From contig JAJDEH010000149.1 of NCBI GenBank assembly GCA_029259935.1, positions 1 to 8,758 on the forward strand: 8,758 nt of DNA, written 5' to 3'. The translations under genes and the position numbers were made by a program. The first letter of the stretch is position 1; every line of letters begins with the position of its first letter. Source of the stretch: Planctomycetota bacterium (GTDB lineage: Bacteria; Planctomycetota; Planctomycetia; Pirellulales; Pirellulaceae). Shown one piece after another: positions 1 to 6,473 of the stretch. The notes beneath the pieces were generated by a model that had not been told where the DNA came from, did not search any database, and was given only the letters and a program-made list of their open reading frames with translations.

Positions 1-86
1 CAACCGACCACCAACAGATTCTCCTCGATCACCTCAAACTCCACCTGCCGAAAATAAACCAAACTGAAATGTAGTGACGACTTCAC
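1..86 (-). CDS. Possible partial protein running off the left edge
   Basis: A minus-strand frame is open from the window edge to beyond position 86. It could start at a GTG (84-86) that has an AGGGG motif 8 nt upstream. Only about 28 residues are visible: KSSLHFSLVYFRQVEFEV followed by IEENLLVVG. The alternation of hydrophobic and acidic residues looks protein-like, and codon choice is not obviously random. I recognise no family. If real, it would be transcribed divergently from the glycosylase gene at 159. An open frame this short can occur by chance, so this is only a candidate; GTG codons at 95 and 107 are alternative starts. Confidence 0.22.
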   Translation of the reverse strand, partial: MKSSLHFSLVYFRQVEFEVIEENLLVVG

Positions 87-97
87 GCTCGCCACCC

Positions 98-126
98 CTG
101 AAAACACGGTACTTCCGACATCTAAT
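98..126 (+). promoter_or_regulatory. Candidate sigma70-type promoter for the mug-like gene
   Basis: CTGAAA (98-103, 4 of 6 matches to the -35 consensus) lies 17 bp before TCTAAT (121-126, 5 of 6 matches to the -10 consensus). Transcription would begin near 133, leaving a leader of about 26 nt before the TTG start at 159. A weak dyad (TTGG...CCAA, 134-147) falls at the predicted start of the transcript. The assignment rests on motif match and position only. Confidence 0.35.
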
Positions 127-158
127 GGGGAAGTTGGGCTAAGCCAACCAAGGACGAC

Positions 159-692
159 TTGGCATCAGCCCATGGCAAGGCGATTCCGGATCTCCTTCGG
201 AATGATTTGGCGATACTCTTTGTCGGCATCAACCCCAGTCTGTATTCGGCGGCCGTGGGTCATCACTTTGCCCGACCGGGAAATCGATTCTGGCCCGCGT
301 TGCACGTGGCGAAAATTACGCCGCGCCTCTTACGACCCGATGAGGGTCGCGAACTTGTGGAAATAGGTTGTGGGATTACGAATCTCGTCAGACGCGCCAC
401 AGCGCGAGCCGATGAGCTATCCACGAACGAATTGGTTCAGGGCGGAAAACAGCTCACCCGCAAGGCTCGCAAATACGCTCCGCGTTGCATTGCTTTTGTA
501 GGCATCACGGCCTACCGCGCGGCTTTCACTTGTCCTCAAGCGGTCATTGGGCGACAAGACAAGGAGATCGGCGAATCGCAAGTCTGGGTACTACCCAATC
601 CCAGCGGCCTGAACGCCCATTACCAGCTACCGGATTTCGGCAGACTATTCGCCGAACTACATCGGTTCACGGATCGCAACGTAACTGAATAG
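159..692 (+). CDS. mug: Mug/TDG-type mismatch-specific uracil/thymine-DNA glycosylase
   Basis: Family 2 uracil-DNA glycosylase of 177 aa (E. coli Mug is 168 aa). It should flip out and excise uracil or thymine from G:U and G:T mismatches, and ethenocytosine, starting base excision repair in the cytoplasm. Motif 1, GINPS, is at residues 23-27; Asn25 is the family's catalytic Asn. ARPGNRFW (38-45) corresponds to the Mug region ending in NRFW. GCGITNLVRRATARADELS (70-88) matches the conserved GxTxLVxRPTxxAxE region. The second active-site loop, NPSGLN, is at 147-152. The frame has a stop at 123-125 and no ATG before motif 1, so the TTG at 159, preceded by AAGGA (150-154), is the only sensible start. 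The gene stands alone, convergent with the GAF-domain gene, with its own promoter and terminator candidates. Family assignment is secure; exact substrate preference is inferred. Confidence 0.93.
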   Translation: MASAHGKAIPDLLRNDLAILFVGINPSLYSAAVGHHFARPGNRFWPALHVAKITPRLLRPDEGRELVEIGCGITNLVRRATARADELSTNELVQGGKQLTRKARKYAPRCIAFVGITAYRAAFTCPQAVIGRQDKEIGESQVWVLPNPSGLNAHYQLPDFGRLFAELHRFTDRNVTE

Positions 693-697
693 TCGCC

Positions 698-718
698 GAT
701 CGCTTCGCGATCTTGGTT
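698..718 (+). terminator. Hairpin terminator just after mug
   Basis: GATCGC (698-703), loop TTC, GCGATC (707-712): a perfect 6-bp stem followed by TTGGTT. It begins only 5 nt after the glycosylase stop codon (690-692), the right place for an intrinsic terminator. The T-tract is weak. Confidence 0.5.
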
Positions 719-780
719 CGTGGAGCGCGCAGCCACGGCAATTGCATCGGAGTACCGCAAGCCTTCCCGCCAATCCTGGG

Positions 781-798
781 TTCCCGCCTGCGCGGGAA
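781..798. repeat. REP-like palindrome TTCCCGC/GCGGGAA
   Basis: TTCCCGC (781-787), loop CTGC, GCGGGAA (792-798), followed by TGACGG. This is the core of a short palindromic repeat seen between genes in many bacterial lineages. Read as protein it gives the familiar spurious strings 'RHSRAGGNP' and 'VIPAQAGTQ'. It sits between two convergent genes (stops at 692 and 900), so it could act as a terminator for the minus-strand GAF gene. A second GGCGGG-type arm nearby (766-772 on the minus strand) may belong to the same element. Confidence 0.6.
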
Positions 799-899
799 TG
801 ACGGAACGGACCGCGCAAGTGCTGACGGTGTTTCGGGGCCCGCGCTTTCGCGGCTCGGTTCTCCACGACAGTGCGGCAATTTGATGGGTAGCATGCTTC

Positions 900-1871
900 T
901 CATTGCACAGTGACGGCGACCTGTGCGGTTGAGAGTACAGCCTGGCCGATTTGGTTTGCGGTCTCCTGGGCCAACGTAACATGCTCGCGGTCGAATCCAT
1001 CGACCATGACACTGGAAAAGAACAGGAAGCCGACTACGGTCGCTTTGGCGATTACTGGGCACGTGACGGATGACTGAAACCCCTCGTCAACGAGGAGGCG
1101 CGTTGAGTGCGAATTGGGATGGCGTCGGAAATACGCGGGTATATCACTGAGCACGCGGGATCGGCCTTGCTTCGCGACAAACTGAAGTGACGACTTAGAC
1201 AGGGCCGCCGAGTATCCGGCCCTCAATCGCACTGGCCTCTCCGATCGGCTCCATATCGCGGTTACCCTGTCGGCGTTGTAGTCGATTGCCGCGTACCCCA
1301 TGCGTTGGAACGGCACGAACTCTAGCAGTCCTCCGTAGACGCAGTTCAGCACATCCTTGAGTTGCATCTCTTGATGCCTGCCGTTCGTCAAAAAGGAGAG
1401 AACTGTAGAAATAGAGCCTTCGAACTTCTTGGATTGTTCAATGGCGGGTTCAACGTGAGTGATTTGAGGCGTGGTGATTTGAGGCGTATTGATTTGCGGC
1501 GTGTTGACGTGTGTACCCGCAGTGCAGTGTTCGCGGTCGGGTGACGGGCTTTCATGCACGGTCAACCGCAGCTTGTTGATCTCTTGTTCAATGCGTCCAC
1601 TATCGTCGAGCAACTTGTTCAGTGAATCGCTGATGCGCGAATTACTGATCGAGCACCGAAGATCGGTGAGGCGTTCCCGAATGCTCCCCAATTCGACTAC
1701 GTTGCGGCGCGTTGTTTCATCAAGTTTGCTGACAACGTCTCGCCAGAGTTGGATCGTCTCCGCAAAATGACCGCTCTCGTCTTCCCGGTTTCCGCGGGAA
1801 ATGCGAATGCCGAACACAAGACCAAGAGCGAATGCCCCCGCTCCGATCCCTATCATGACAATCTCACTCAC
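900..1871 (-). CDS. Membrane-anchored coiled-coil protein with C-terminal GAF domain
   Basis: A 323-aa protein, probably a signalling or ligand-sensing component at the inner face of the membrane. Residues 4-24 form one hydrophobic helix ending in GIRISRGNR, so the rest is likely cytoplasmic. Residues 36-104 are charged, heptad-like and probably coiled coil, which suggests dimerisation. Residues 105-150 form a flexible linker with NTPQI, NTPQI, TTPQI in tandem (123-137). Residues 165-315 resemble a GAF domain: SSLQFV (227-232), DIPAYFRRHP (243-252), VDEGFQSSVTCPV (261-273) and GFLFFSS (281-287) are signature blocks. No kinase, cyclase or other output domain follows, so it must act through a partner. 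The start is GTG at 1871, overlapping the upstream TGA as GTGA and preceded by GGGAG; translation is therefore coupled to the 109-aa gene. The ligand is unknown. Confidence 0.85.
   Translation of the reverse strand: MSEIVMIGIGAGAFALGLVFGIRISRGNREDESGHFAETIQLWRDVVSKLDETTRRNVVELGSIRERLTDLRCSISNSRISDSLNKLLDDSGRIEQEINKLRLTVHESPSPDREHCTAGTHVNTPQINTPQITTPQITHVEPAIEQSKKFEGSISTVLSFLTNGRHQEMQLKDVLNCVYGGLLEFVPFQRMGYAAIDYNADRVTAIWSRSERPVRLRAGYSAALSKSSLQFVAKQGRSRVLSDIPAYFRRHPNSHSTRLLVDEGFQSSVTCPVIAKATVVGFLFFSSVMVDGFDREHVTLAQETANQIGQAVLSTAQVAVTVQ
1461..1505. repeat. 15-bp tandem repeat, three copies, inside the GAF-protein gene
   Basis: Units gatttgaggcgtggt (1461-1475), gatttgaggcgtatt (1476-1490) and gatttgcggcgtgtt (1491-1505) differ at only a few positions; a fourth, decayed unit may follow at 1506-1520. 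On the coding strand each unit encodes x-T-P-Q-I (NTPQI, NTPQI, TTPQI). The unit is five codons, so copy-number changes keep the frame and would alter the length of the linker between coiled coil and GAF domain. Confidence 0.85.
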
Positions 1872-2197
1872 GCGCCCTCTCCCGTCAATTCAGCATCATT
1901 GCAAACCGGACGAATCCCCGCCTCGCTGCAGGCAGTGGGCGTAACCGCATCCCCGCCTTGCTTCGACGCCAGCCAAGGCAACGAGACCTCTGCTATTTCG
2001 AAAAAAACTCTCCTGATGTCAACCGCCTGCTGCAATGCTTTGGCGACGCTTGTCAGGGGAACAAGATGGCCGCCGTCCAACTGGTATCTTGGCTTGAGAA
2101 TGGTCTGATCTGGAGTCACGGCCACAAGCAAGGGCTTGTCAATGAGAACTATCGACAGTTGATAGTCCAAAGATAAGACGGACACGGAGGTTAACAT
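1868..2197 (-). CDS. Small 109-aa protein; faint resemblance to Xre/MbcA/ParS-type C-terminal domain
   Basis: I do not firmly recognise this protein. Its stop codon (1868-1870) overlaps the GTG start of the GAF-domain gene by 4 nt, a strong sign that both are real and co-translated. No membrane segment or signal peptide is evident. The stretch LLVAVTPDQTILKPRYQLD (residues 23-41), followed by a helix-rich segment to about residue 77 and GGDAVTPTACSEAGIRPV (81-98), loosely follows the layout of the toxin-binding domain of Xre/MbcA/ParS antitoxins (…PaFQFD…, then GG.tP..aL..G.i..V). That is my inference from remembered consensus and is weak. If correct, the N-terminal DNA-binding part would be missing and the partner toxin (RES or similar) is not here. 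The ATG at 2197 lacks a clear Shine-Dalgarno; GTG five codons in is an alternative start. Confidence 0.55.
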   Translation of the reverse strand: MLTSVSVLSLDYQLSIVLIDKPLLVAVTPDQTILKPRYQLDGGHLVPLTSVAKALQQAVDIRRVFFEIAEVSLPWLASKQGGDAVTPTACSEAGIRPVCNDAELTGEGA

Positions 2198-2541
2198 GAG
2201 TTGAGGAATGCACTCTAGGAAACTGCGTGCGGCTATCAGGAAATACCCTTACCCTGAATGATAGATCTCAGTGTTTGGGTCGGCGTTTGGTTCGCCACGC
2301 CCCCAACTCCAATCCGGATTACCCCGGCGCTTTCGATAGCCCCTTGCACCTTCTTGCCAATAACGAGGCGGCGCTAGATCCTAGCTGCCTCGCCACGAAC
2401 TCGCCAAAACATTGCGATTCGCTTTGGCCATCCCATGACCGGAGTCCGTGCAGCCGATTCCGGTCGTGGTGCCGCCGACGAATGGCCGAGTGCAACTATT
2501 TCATGGGCGGCACTCTTTGTTGTGCATGTCTTCGTTAGTCG
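2198..2541. other. Gene-free spacer between the protease gene and the 109-aa gene
   Basis: These 344 bp follow the protease stop (2542) and precede the 109-aa gene on the same strand. They contain a strong hairpin (2364-2392), an inverted repeat GAGTGC/GCACTC (2488-2493 and 2510-2515), a 10-bp palindrome AATCCGGATT (2311-2320), and an imperfect dyad CTATCA/TGATAG (2233-2238 and 2259-2264) just upstream of the 109-aa start. A direct repeat GTTAGTC-GTTAGTC (2534-2547) spans the end of the protease gene. I see no convincing promoter. A plus-strand open frame here (2227-2538) has a Ser/Arg/Cys-rich composition and no recognisable motif, so I do not call it. Confidence 0.5.
2364..2392 (-). terminator. 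Candidate terminator hairpin downstream of the M56 protease gene
   Basis: Outer arms CGAGGC (2364-2369) and GCCTCG (2387-2392) and inner arms GCTAG (2373-2377) and CTAGC (2381-2385) form 11 pairs with an asymmetric internal loop and a 3-nt apical loop. Read on the minus strand it is followed by TTATT, a poor U-tract. It lies about 150 nt after the protease stop codon, so it could end that transcript or be a processing or stability element. Confidence 0.35.
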
Positions 2542-5500
2542 TTAGTCAGTCTTGGGAGACGCGTCTGTCTTCTTGCGAATTGGCGGTTCCTCGGAAAAAC
2601 GTTTGCCCGTTTTGGCATCGATGTCGCCGAGATCGATTTCTTCTCCAGGTTCGACAGACAGGTCTTTCAACGTCCATTCCGCGGCGCGCATCGGCCATTT
2701 AACTCGGATGTTGAATTTGAGTCCCGGCACCAGGCCCAGGTAGCGAAACCGACCGTCACTACCAGCGATGGCCGACGCAAGATCGCGCGGGACTCCGCTG
2801 GCATCCGTCATTGATTCAGGTGGATTGGGAAAGACCATCTCGGCCGTGACTTCTGCTGCATTGACAGGACTAGTATCTGCATCGAGTATGCGCCCGGTCA
2901 GTGTGGCGCATGGCAACAGCTTTATCTTCCGAGGCGACAAATCATCAGGCACTCCATTGACTGTCACCGCCAGGCCAAGTTGACGCTGGAGATGATAGAA
3001 GATGACCGTGCGCGTGTAATCTTTCGCGAGACTGCCCAGGACGGCGCGATTCCCCTCAACCGAGCCGCGCCCCGTACTCCCCGATTTGAGCCCGCGCCAT
3101 TCTGCTCCCTCCAGCGGCTTGCCGTCCGGATCGAACAGCTCGAACTCAAGCGACTGGCCTGGATCGACTTCTAGGCTGCATTCAATCCGCTCTACGGCCT
3201 CGGCGATATCCAATAGACGTAGAGCGTGATGCGTCCGGACGATACACCTATCGTACGTTTCAAATACCTGACGATTCTTGCTGTGGGGAACATCGATCTC
3301 GGTAGCACCGAATCCCTTCCGGTAACTTCTTGACGGCGCACCGCATCGAGCGGTAAGGATGCCTTTGCCAGGGATCGCCAGGACTCGGAACATTCCATTC
3401 TCTTCGGTACGGAACCGACGGCCGCTTGGGGATATTCGTATAACGTTGGGATCGTAGTTGTTGTATTGTTCGGCGTGGGAGTTGGAAAGCAGCGGGAAGT
3501 AGTCAAAAGAAGCGTACTTAATAGGTTCACCTGTCTCGCGGTCAGTCAGGCGTCCCGTGACCCAAACGCCTCGCTTCAATTCCATGGCCATCTGTATCGT
3601 TTGCAGTCCGTTGGATTTCGGCACATCGATGGTGCGCGCGAAATAGGGTTGCTCCTTTTGCGGAATCACCTTCAACTGGTTTCGGCTCTGTTGATTTCCT
3701 GTCGCCGTTGGCATCCCAGTGATTCGAAAACGTCCTTGCCGATCCGTGGTTGCACCTCGGCGACGATGGTCGGAAAGCCCGTTGCCAACCAGGGTGTAGG
3801 GAACCACACGCACGCCTGCAACTGGCTTGTCGGTGTCCTTGTCACGAACGACACCTTCAATCGGCTGACACGGCGCGGCCACAAAATCGAACTTTGTTCC
3901 GAAGTACGTATGGTCGCGGGCAATGTACTGGGGAAACATCAACGTGCTGAGGATTCCGCGTGCTTCAACCGGTTTCATGGTCCGCGTCAAGACCTGAATC
4001 GTCGAAGTCACGATGGTCGGACTATGTAATTCCAACACGGCCAGCCGGTCGTTACCGAGCCTGTCAAACTGAAATCGGCCATCCTGCCCCGTGACAACTT
4101 GGTGTGAAAGCCCGGGTGTTTTTTCGATCAACGCTGCTTGAAGGGAGAAACGCCCGACGTCGCCTTGGTATTCCCACTCCCCAATGCTTTGGTTTCCCGT
4201 TGGTAGACGACCTTTGGCACGGAGCGCGGGCAGCTCGGACAGCCAGCGGTTGACGCTGCCGGGTTCGGCTCTGCCAAGCAGCTTGAGCGTCACCGTAACG
4301 CCCGGTATCGGCTGTCCTTCCAAGTCCACGACTCGCCCAGCAAGTGGCTGGCTTTCTCGTTGAAGTCGCAGCACCAGCGGCTCTTCAATTTCTTTCGTGT
4401 CGCGTGCCGTTATCCATGCCGGGGCAAAACCATCGGCGATGGCAACCACATTAAATCCTGTACCGTCGCGGTTCGAAAACCAGAATCCCTCATAGGACAT
4501 CTCAAAGTGACCTTCAGCATTTGCCCTCGTGCGCGCTCGCTCGTCGTGATCTGGAATTGTCTGGTCTTGAGGAGTGCTCTTGTACTTGTAGGCCGAGTAG
4601 ACTACGTAGACGGTCGCCTTTGGCACTGCCTTGCCATCCGAATCGACGACGCGACCGCGAACCGTGAATCGCTTGGCCGTGTTTCGTTTTTTTGACTTGT
4701 CGTTTCCTTTGCCAGAAGCTGAGTTGGTGCCTCGCTCTTGGTTTTTCTCTGGTTCCGCGGCTTCTTTTTTCGCCGTGGCCAGTGGTTTTTCGACCGGCTC
4801 ACTCGGCTCTTGCGGAGTCGCCGTTCGGAGTGCCGCCGACACCCAGACGACTGGCAAGACCAGGGTGAACAGCAGCAATGTGCCTCGCCAGCCGACTCGT
4901 TTCGCCAGGGGCCGCTCCGTGTCCAAAATCGCATCGATCCGCGTTTCCACATTCGACGAGCGCGCCATGGAAGCCCCCGCCTGGATCTTACGCCCGTTGG
5001 GAGTCATCGCCGAGGCGGCGATTTCGAGTAGATGGCTGGCGTAGGAGATTCGATCACCCGTGGAGGCGATCACGGCGTCGTCGCAGTTGCGCTCGGCGAG
5101 GTCACTCAGGCGGCGAATCAGCCACCCGGCAAGAGGGTGGAACCAATAGAGACGGCGGTTCCATTCTGCCAGCAGGTTAATCAGGCAATCGCCGCGCGCG
5201 ATGTGTGCCATTTCGTGCTGCAACACCGCGGCGAGTTTCTCATCGCTCCAGTCTCGCCAACACACGGGCAGAATGACCCGCGCCTTCCAATAGCCGACCG
5301 TGATCGGAACGCGAATCGAATCACTTTCACACAACAACACGCGTGGGGGCAGATCGATTTGAATATCAGCCTGGTTCAAGCCGCAGGCGCTGTTCGCCAA
5401 CTTGGTGGCGCGGAGCATGCCAATCAGCAAACGGATTGCCAGCGCAAACGTGACAAAGAAATAGGTCGCGATGAGCACACTGCACGTCGCTTGCAGAACG

Positions 5501-5955
5501 GAATGCCAATCGATCGAGACTCCATCGGCCGCAACCGTATCGCCGCTGCTTGCCGGCGCTGCTGACGATTCCTCAGCAATCACGGCCGGTGCGACAAGAA
5601 CCGAGGTTGGTTCATTAGACACGTTGGGAAGTGTTTCGATTTCGCCAGGCGTGAGAAATGTTGCAGGACTAGGCGGGTCATGTTCGCGCGGCTCGCTTTT
5701 GGAAACAGCGACTGATTCAGTGGGTCGCCTCAAAAACGCCGGTACGGGAAAGGGGGCCGCTAGGCTCGGTACGACTTGAACGAGTGCGGGCATCAGCAAC
5801 ATGCCTAGCAATACGACCGTCCAGACGCGATGCCGGATGTGGTTGTTCTTGACGCGAAGAATTGCCATGCCGGCAGCCGCGAACAAGGCCAGAAAAACCA
5901 CCTTGATGGACACATCGACGAGCAACAGGAACCATGCTTGAGATTGATTGATCAT
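2542..5955 (-). CDS. BlaR1-like M56 membrane metallopeptidase with carboxypeptidase-regulatory-like repeats
   Basis: A 1137-aa zinc membrane protease, the expected antirepressor for the BlaI-type repressor encoded 22 bp upstream. Hydrophobic helices are at about 8-33, 44-66, 156-181 and 357-377, the four-helix plan of BlaR1/MecR1. The cytoplasmic M56 domain lies between helices 3 and 4: GYWKARVILP (221-230), zinc motif HEMAH (247-251), WFHPLAGW (271-278) and AERNCDD (287-293), with Glu288 the likely third ligand. After a Lys/Glu/Pro-rich linker (380-430) the outside part has about five to six CarboxypepD_reg/Cna-B-like units, beginning at FTVRGRVVDSDG (430-441), LAGRVVDLEG (538-547), IEGVVRDKDT (699-708), VTGRLTDRET (799-808), ELFDPDGKPLEG (939-950) and LTGRILDADT (1019-1028). 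No SxxK penicillin-binding sensor is visible. The start is ATG at 5955 with AAAGGACG 5 nt upstream; an in-frame start at 6066 would overlap the repressor gene and lacks support. The ligand is unknown. Confidence 0.93.
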   Translation of the reverse strand: MINQSQAWFLLLVDVSIKVVFLALFAAAGMAILRVKNNHIRHRVWTVVLLGMLLMPALVQVVPSLAAPFPVPAFLRRPTESVAVSKSEPREHDPPSPATFLTPGEIETLPNVSNEPTSVLVAPAVIAEESSAAPASSGDTVAADGVSIDWHSVLQATCSVLIATYFFVTFALAIRLLIGMLRATKLANSACGLNQADIQIDLPPRVLLCESDSIRVPITVGYWKARVILPVCWRDWSDEKLAAVLQHEMAHIARGDCLINLLAEWNRRLYWFHPLAGWLIRRLSDLAERNCDDAVIASTGDRISYASHLLEIAASAMTPNGRKIQAGASMARSSNVETRIDAILDTERPLAKRVGWRGTLLLFTLVLPVVWVSAALRTATPQEPSEPVEKPLATAKKEAAEPEKNQERGTNSASGKGNDKSKKRNTAKRFTVRGRVVDSDGKAVPKATVYVVYSAYKYKSTPQDQTIPDHDERARTRANAEGHFEMSYEGFWFSNRDGTGFNVVAIADGFAPAWITARDTKEIEEPLVLRLQRESQPLAGRVVDLEGQPIPGVTVTLKLLGRAEPGSVNRWLSELPALRAKGRLPTGNQSIGEWEYQGDVGRFSLQAALIEKTPGLSHQVVTGQDGRFQFDRLGNDRLAVLELHSPTIVTSTIQVLTRTMKPVEARGILSTLMFPQYIARDHTYFGTKFDFVAAPCQPIEGVVRDKDTDKPVAGVRVVPYTLVGNGLSDHRRRGATTDRQGRFRITGMPTATGNQQSRNQLKVIPQKEQPYFARTIDVPKSNGLQTIQMAMELKRGVWVTGRLTDRETGEPIKYASFDYFPLLSNSHAEQYNNYDPNVIRISPSGRRFRTEENGMFRVLAIPGKGILTARCGAPSRSYRKGFGATEIDVPHSKNRQVFETYDRCIVRTHHALRLLDIAEAVERIECSLEVDPGQSLEFELFDPDGKPLEGAEWRGLKSGSTGRGSVEGNRAVLGSLAKDYTRTVIFYHLQRQLGLAVTVNGVPDDLSPRKIKLLPCATLTGRILDADTSPVNAAEVTAEMVFPNPPESMTDASGVPRDLASAIAGSDGRFRYLGLVPGLKFNIRVKWPMRAAEWTLKDLSVEPGEEIDLGDIDAKTGKRFSEEPPIRKKTDASPKTD

Positions 5956-5977
5956 CCTATCGTCCTTTCGTTGTCCG

Positions 5978-6376
5978 CTACTGTTTGCGGCTGCGTTTCG
6001 CTTTCGCGGCGGCGATCTTTCTAGCAAGCTGCTCAAGCTTCGCGGGCGTGAGAATCTTGTCGTCAACCATGCCGACTAACAGATCCTCCACGGATCCGCC
6101 GCAAAAGCGATCGATAATTCCACGGACGGCATCCGTCGCCACGTGTTGCGATTCGACCTGCGGGCGATAGACGTAGGTTCGCCCTTCCACGTCGTGCTCG
6201 ACATAGCCTTTTTCCTCCAGCCGTCGCAAGATGGTGCGGACCGTTGAGTCCTTAAGCTGCTGAGTTTTCTTCAGTTCGATGCGCACGGCATCGGCCGTGG
6301 CGCTTCCTTTCGCCCACACGACCTCCATGACGATGCTCTCGAGCCCGCTGAGCGGTGGCTTCTTCTTGCGTGCCAT
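5978..6376 (-). CDS. BlaI/MecI/CopY-family transcriptional repressor
   Basis: A 132-aa winged-helix repressor that should bind as a dimer to the two operators just upstream (6391-6420) and repress its own operon. Residues 8-75 are the DNA-binding domain: LSGLESIVMEVVWAKGSAT (9-27), the recognition-helix region LKDSTVRTILRRLEEKGYVE (41-60) and the wing HDVEGRTYVYRP (61-72). The C-terminal helices (about 76-120) form the dimerisation part, ending in the basic tail AAAKAKRSRKQ. By rough alignment with S. aureus BlaI, whose Asn-Phe bond is cut on induction, the matching site falls near Gly102-Met103; this is inference. The start is ATG at 6376, with GAGG 5 nt upstream. An in-frame start farther upstream (6481) is unlikely because it would place the promoter and operators inside the coding region. 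It precedes the M56 protease gene in one operon. Confidence 0.95.
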   Translation of the reverse strand: MARKKKPPLSGLESIVMEVVWAKGSATADAVRIELKKTQQLKDSTVRTILRRLEEKGYVEHDVEGRTYVYRPQVESQHVATDAVRGIIDRFCGGSVEDLLVGMVDDKILTPAKLEQLARKIAAAKAKRSRKQ

Positions 6377-6390
6377 CTGATCCTCATCCG

Positions 6391-6403
6391 TTACACTTTG
6401 TAA
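6391..6403. promoter_or_regulatory. Operator O2 for the BlaI-type repressor
   Basis: TTACA-CTT-TGTAA is a dyad with perfect arms, matching the TACA/TGTA half-sites recognised by BlaI and MecI. It lies just downstream of the predicted transcription start, 14 nt before the repressor's start codon. Confidence 0.8.
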
Positions 6404-6420
6404 TGTTACACATTGTAACA
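6404..6420. promoter_or_regulatory. Operator O1 for the BlaI-type repressor, overlapping the -10 box
   Basis: TGTTACA-CAT-TGTAACA is a 17-bp palindrome with perfect 7-nt arms and contains TTACA-N3-TGTAA (6406-6418). Its centre is 15 bp from that of O2, and it covers the -10 hexamer (6412-6417), so bound repressor would block RNA polymerase. Confidence 0.85.
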
Positions 6421-6439
6421 TATCGCCCCAGACCGTCAA
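6412..6439 (-). promoter_or_regulatory. Sigma70-type promoter of the repressor/protease operon
   Basis: On the minus strand TTGACG (6434-6439, 5 of 6 to the -35 consensus) is separated by 16 bp from TACAAT (6412-6417, 5 of 6 to the -10 consensus). Transcription would start near 6405, between the two operators. The -35 box is only about 35 bp from the stop codon of the upstream oxidoreductase gene. Confidence 0.7.
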
Positions 6440-6473
6440 CCGCTGGCAAGTTCGTGGTTCTCGCGCCGAACGA

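Noticed and set aside
620..1062. Overlapping minus-strand open frames of about 130 aa containing VIPAQAGTQ- and SFPRRREPRI-like strings
   Set aside because: These strings are the translation of the TTCCCGC/GCGGGAA palindrome; the frames overlap mug and the GAF gene and have no protein-like pattern.
2227..2538. 103-aa plus-strand open frame in the spacer
   Set aside because: Ser, Arg, Cys and Pro-rich with no recognisable motif, a GTG start without Shine-Dalgarno and no conserved context; likely chance.
3466..4029. 187-aa plus-strand open frame inside the protease gene
   Set aside because: It lies wholly antisense to the well-supported M56 protease coding region and has no family features.
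5956..6066. N-terminal extension of the M56 protease to an ATG at 6066
   Set aside because: It would overlap the repressor gene by 89 nt and adds an Arg/Ser-rich stretch; the ATG at 5955 has an excellent Shine-Dalgarno and starts the first membrane helix.
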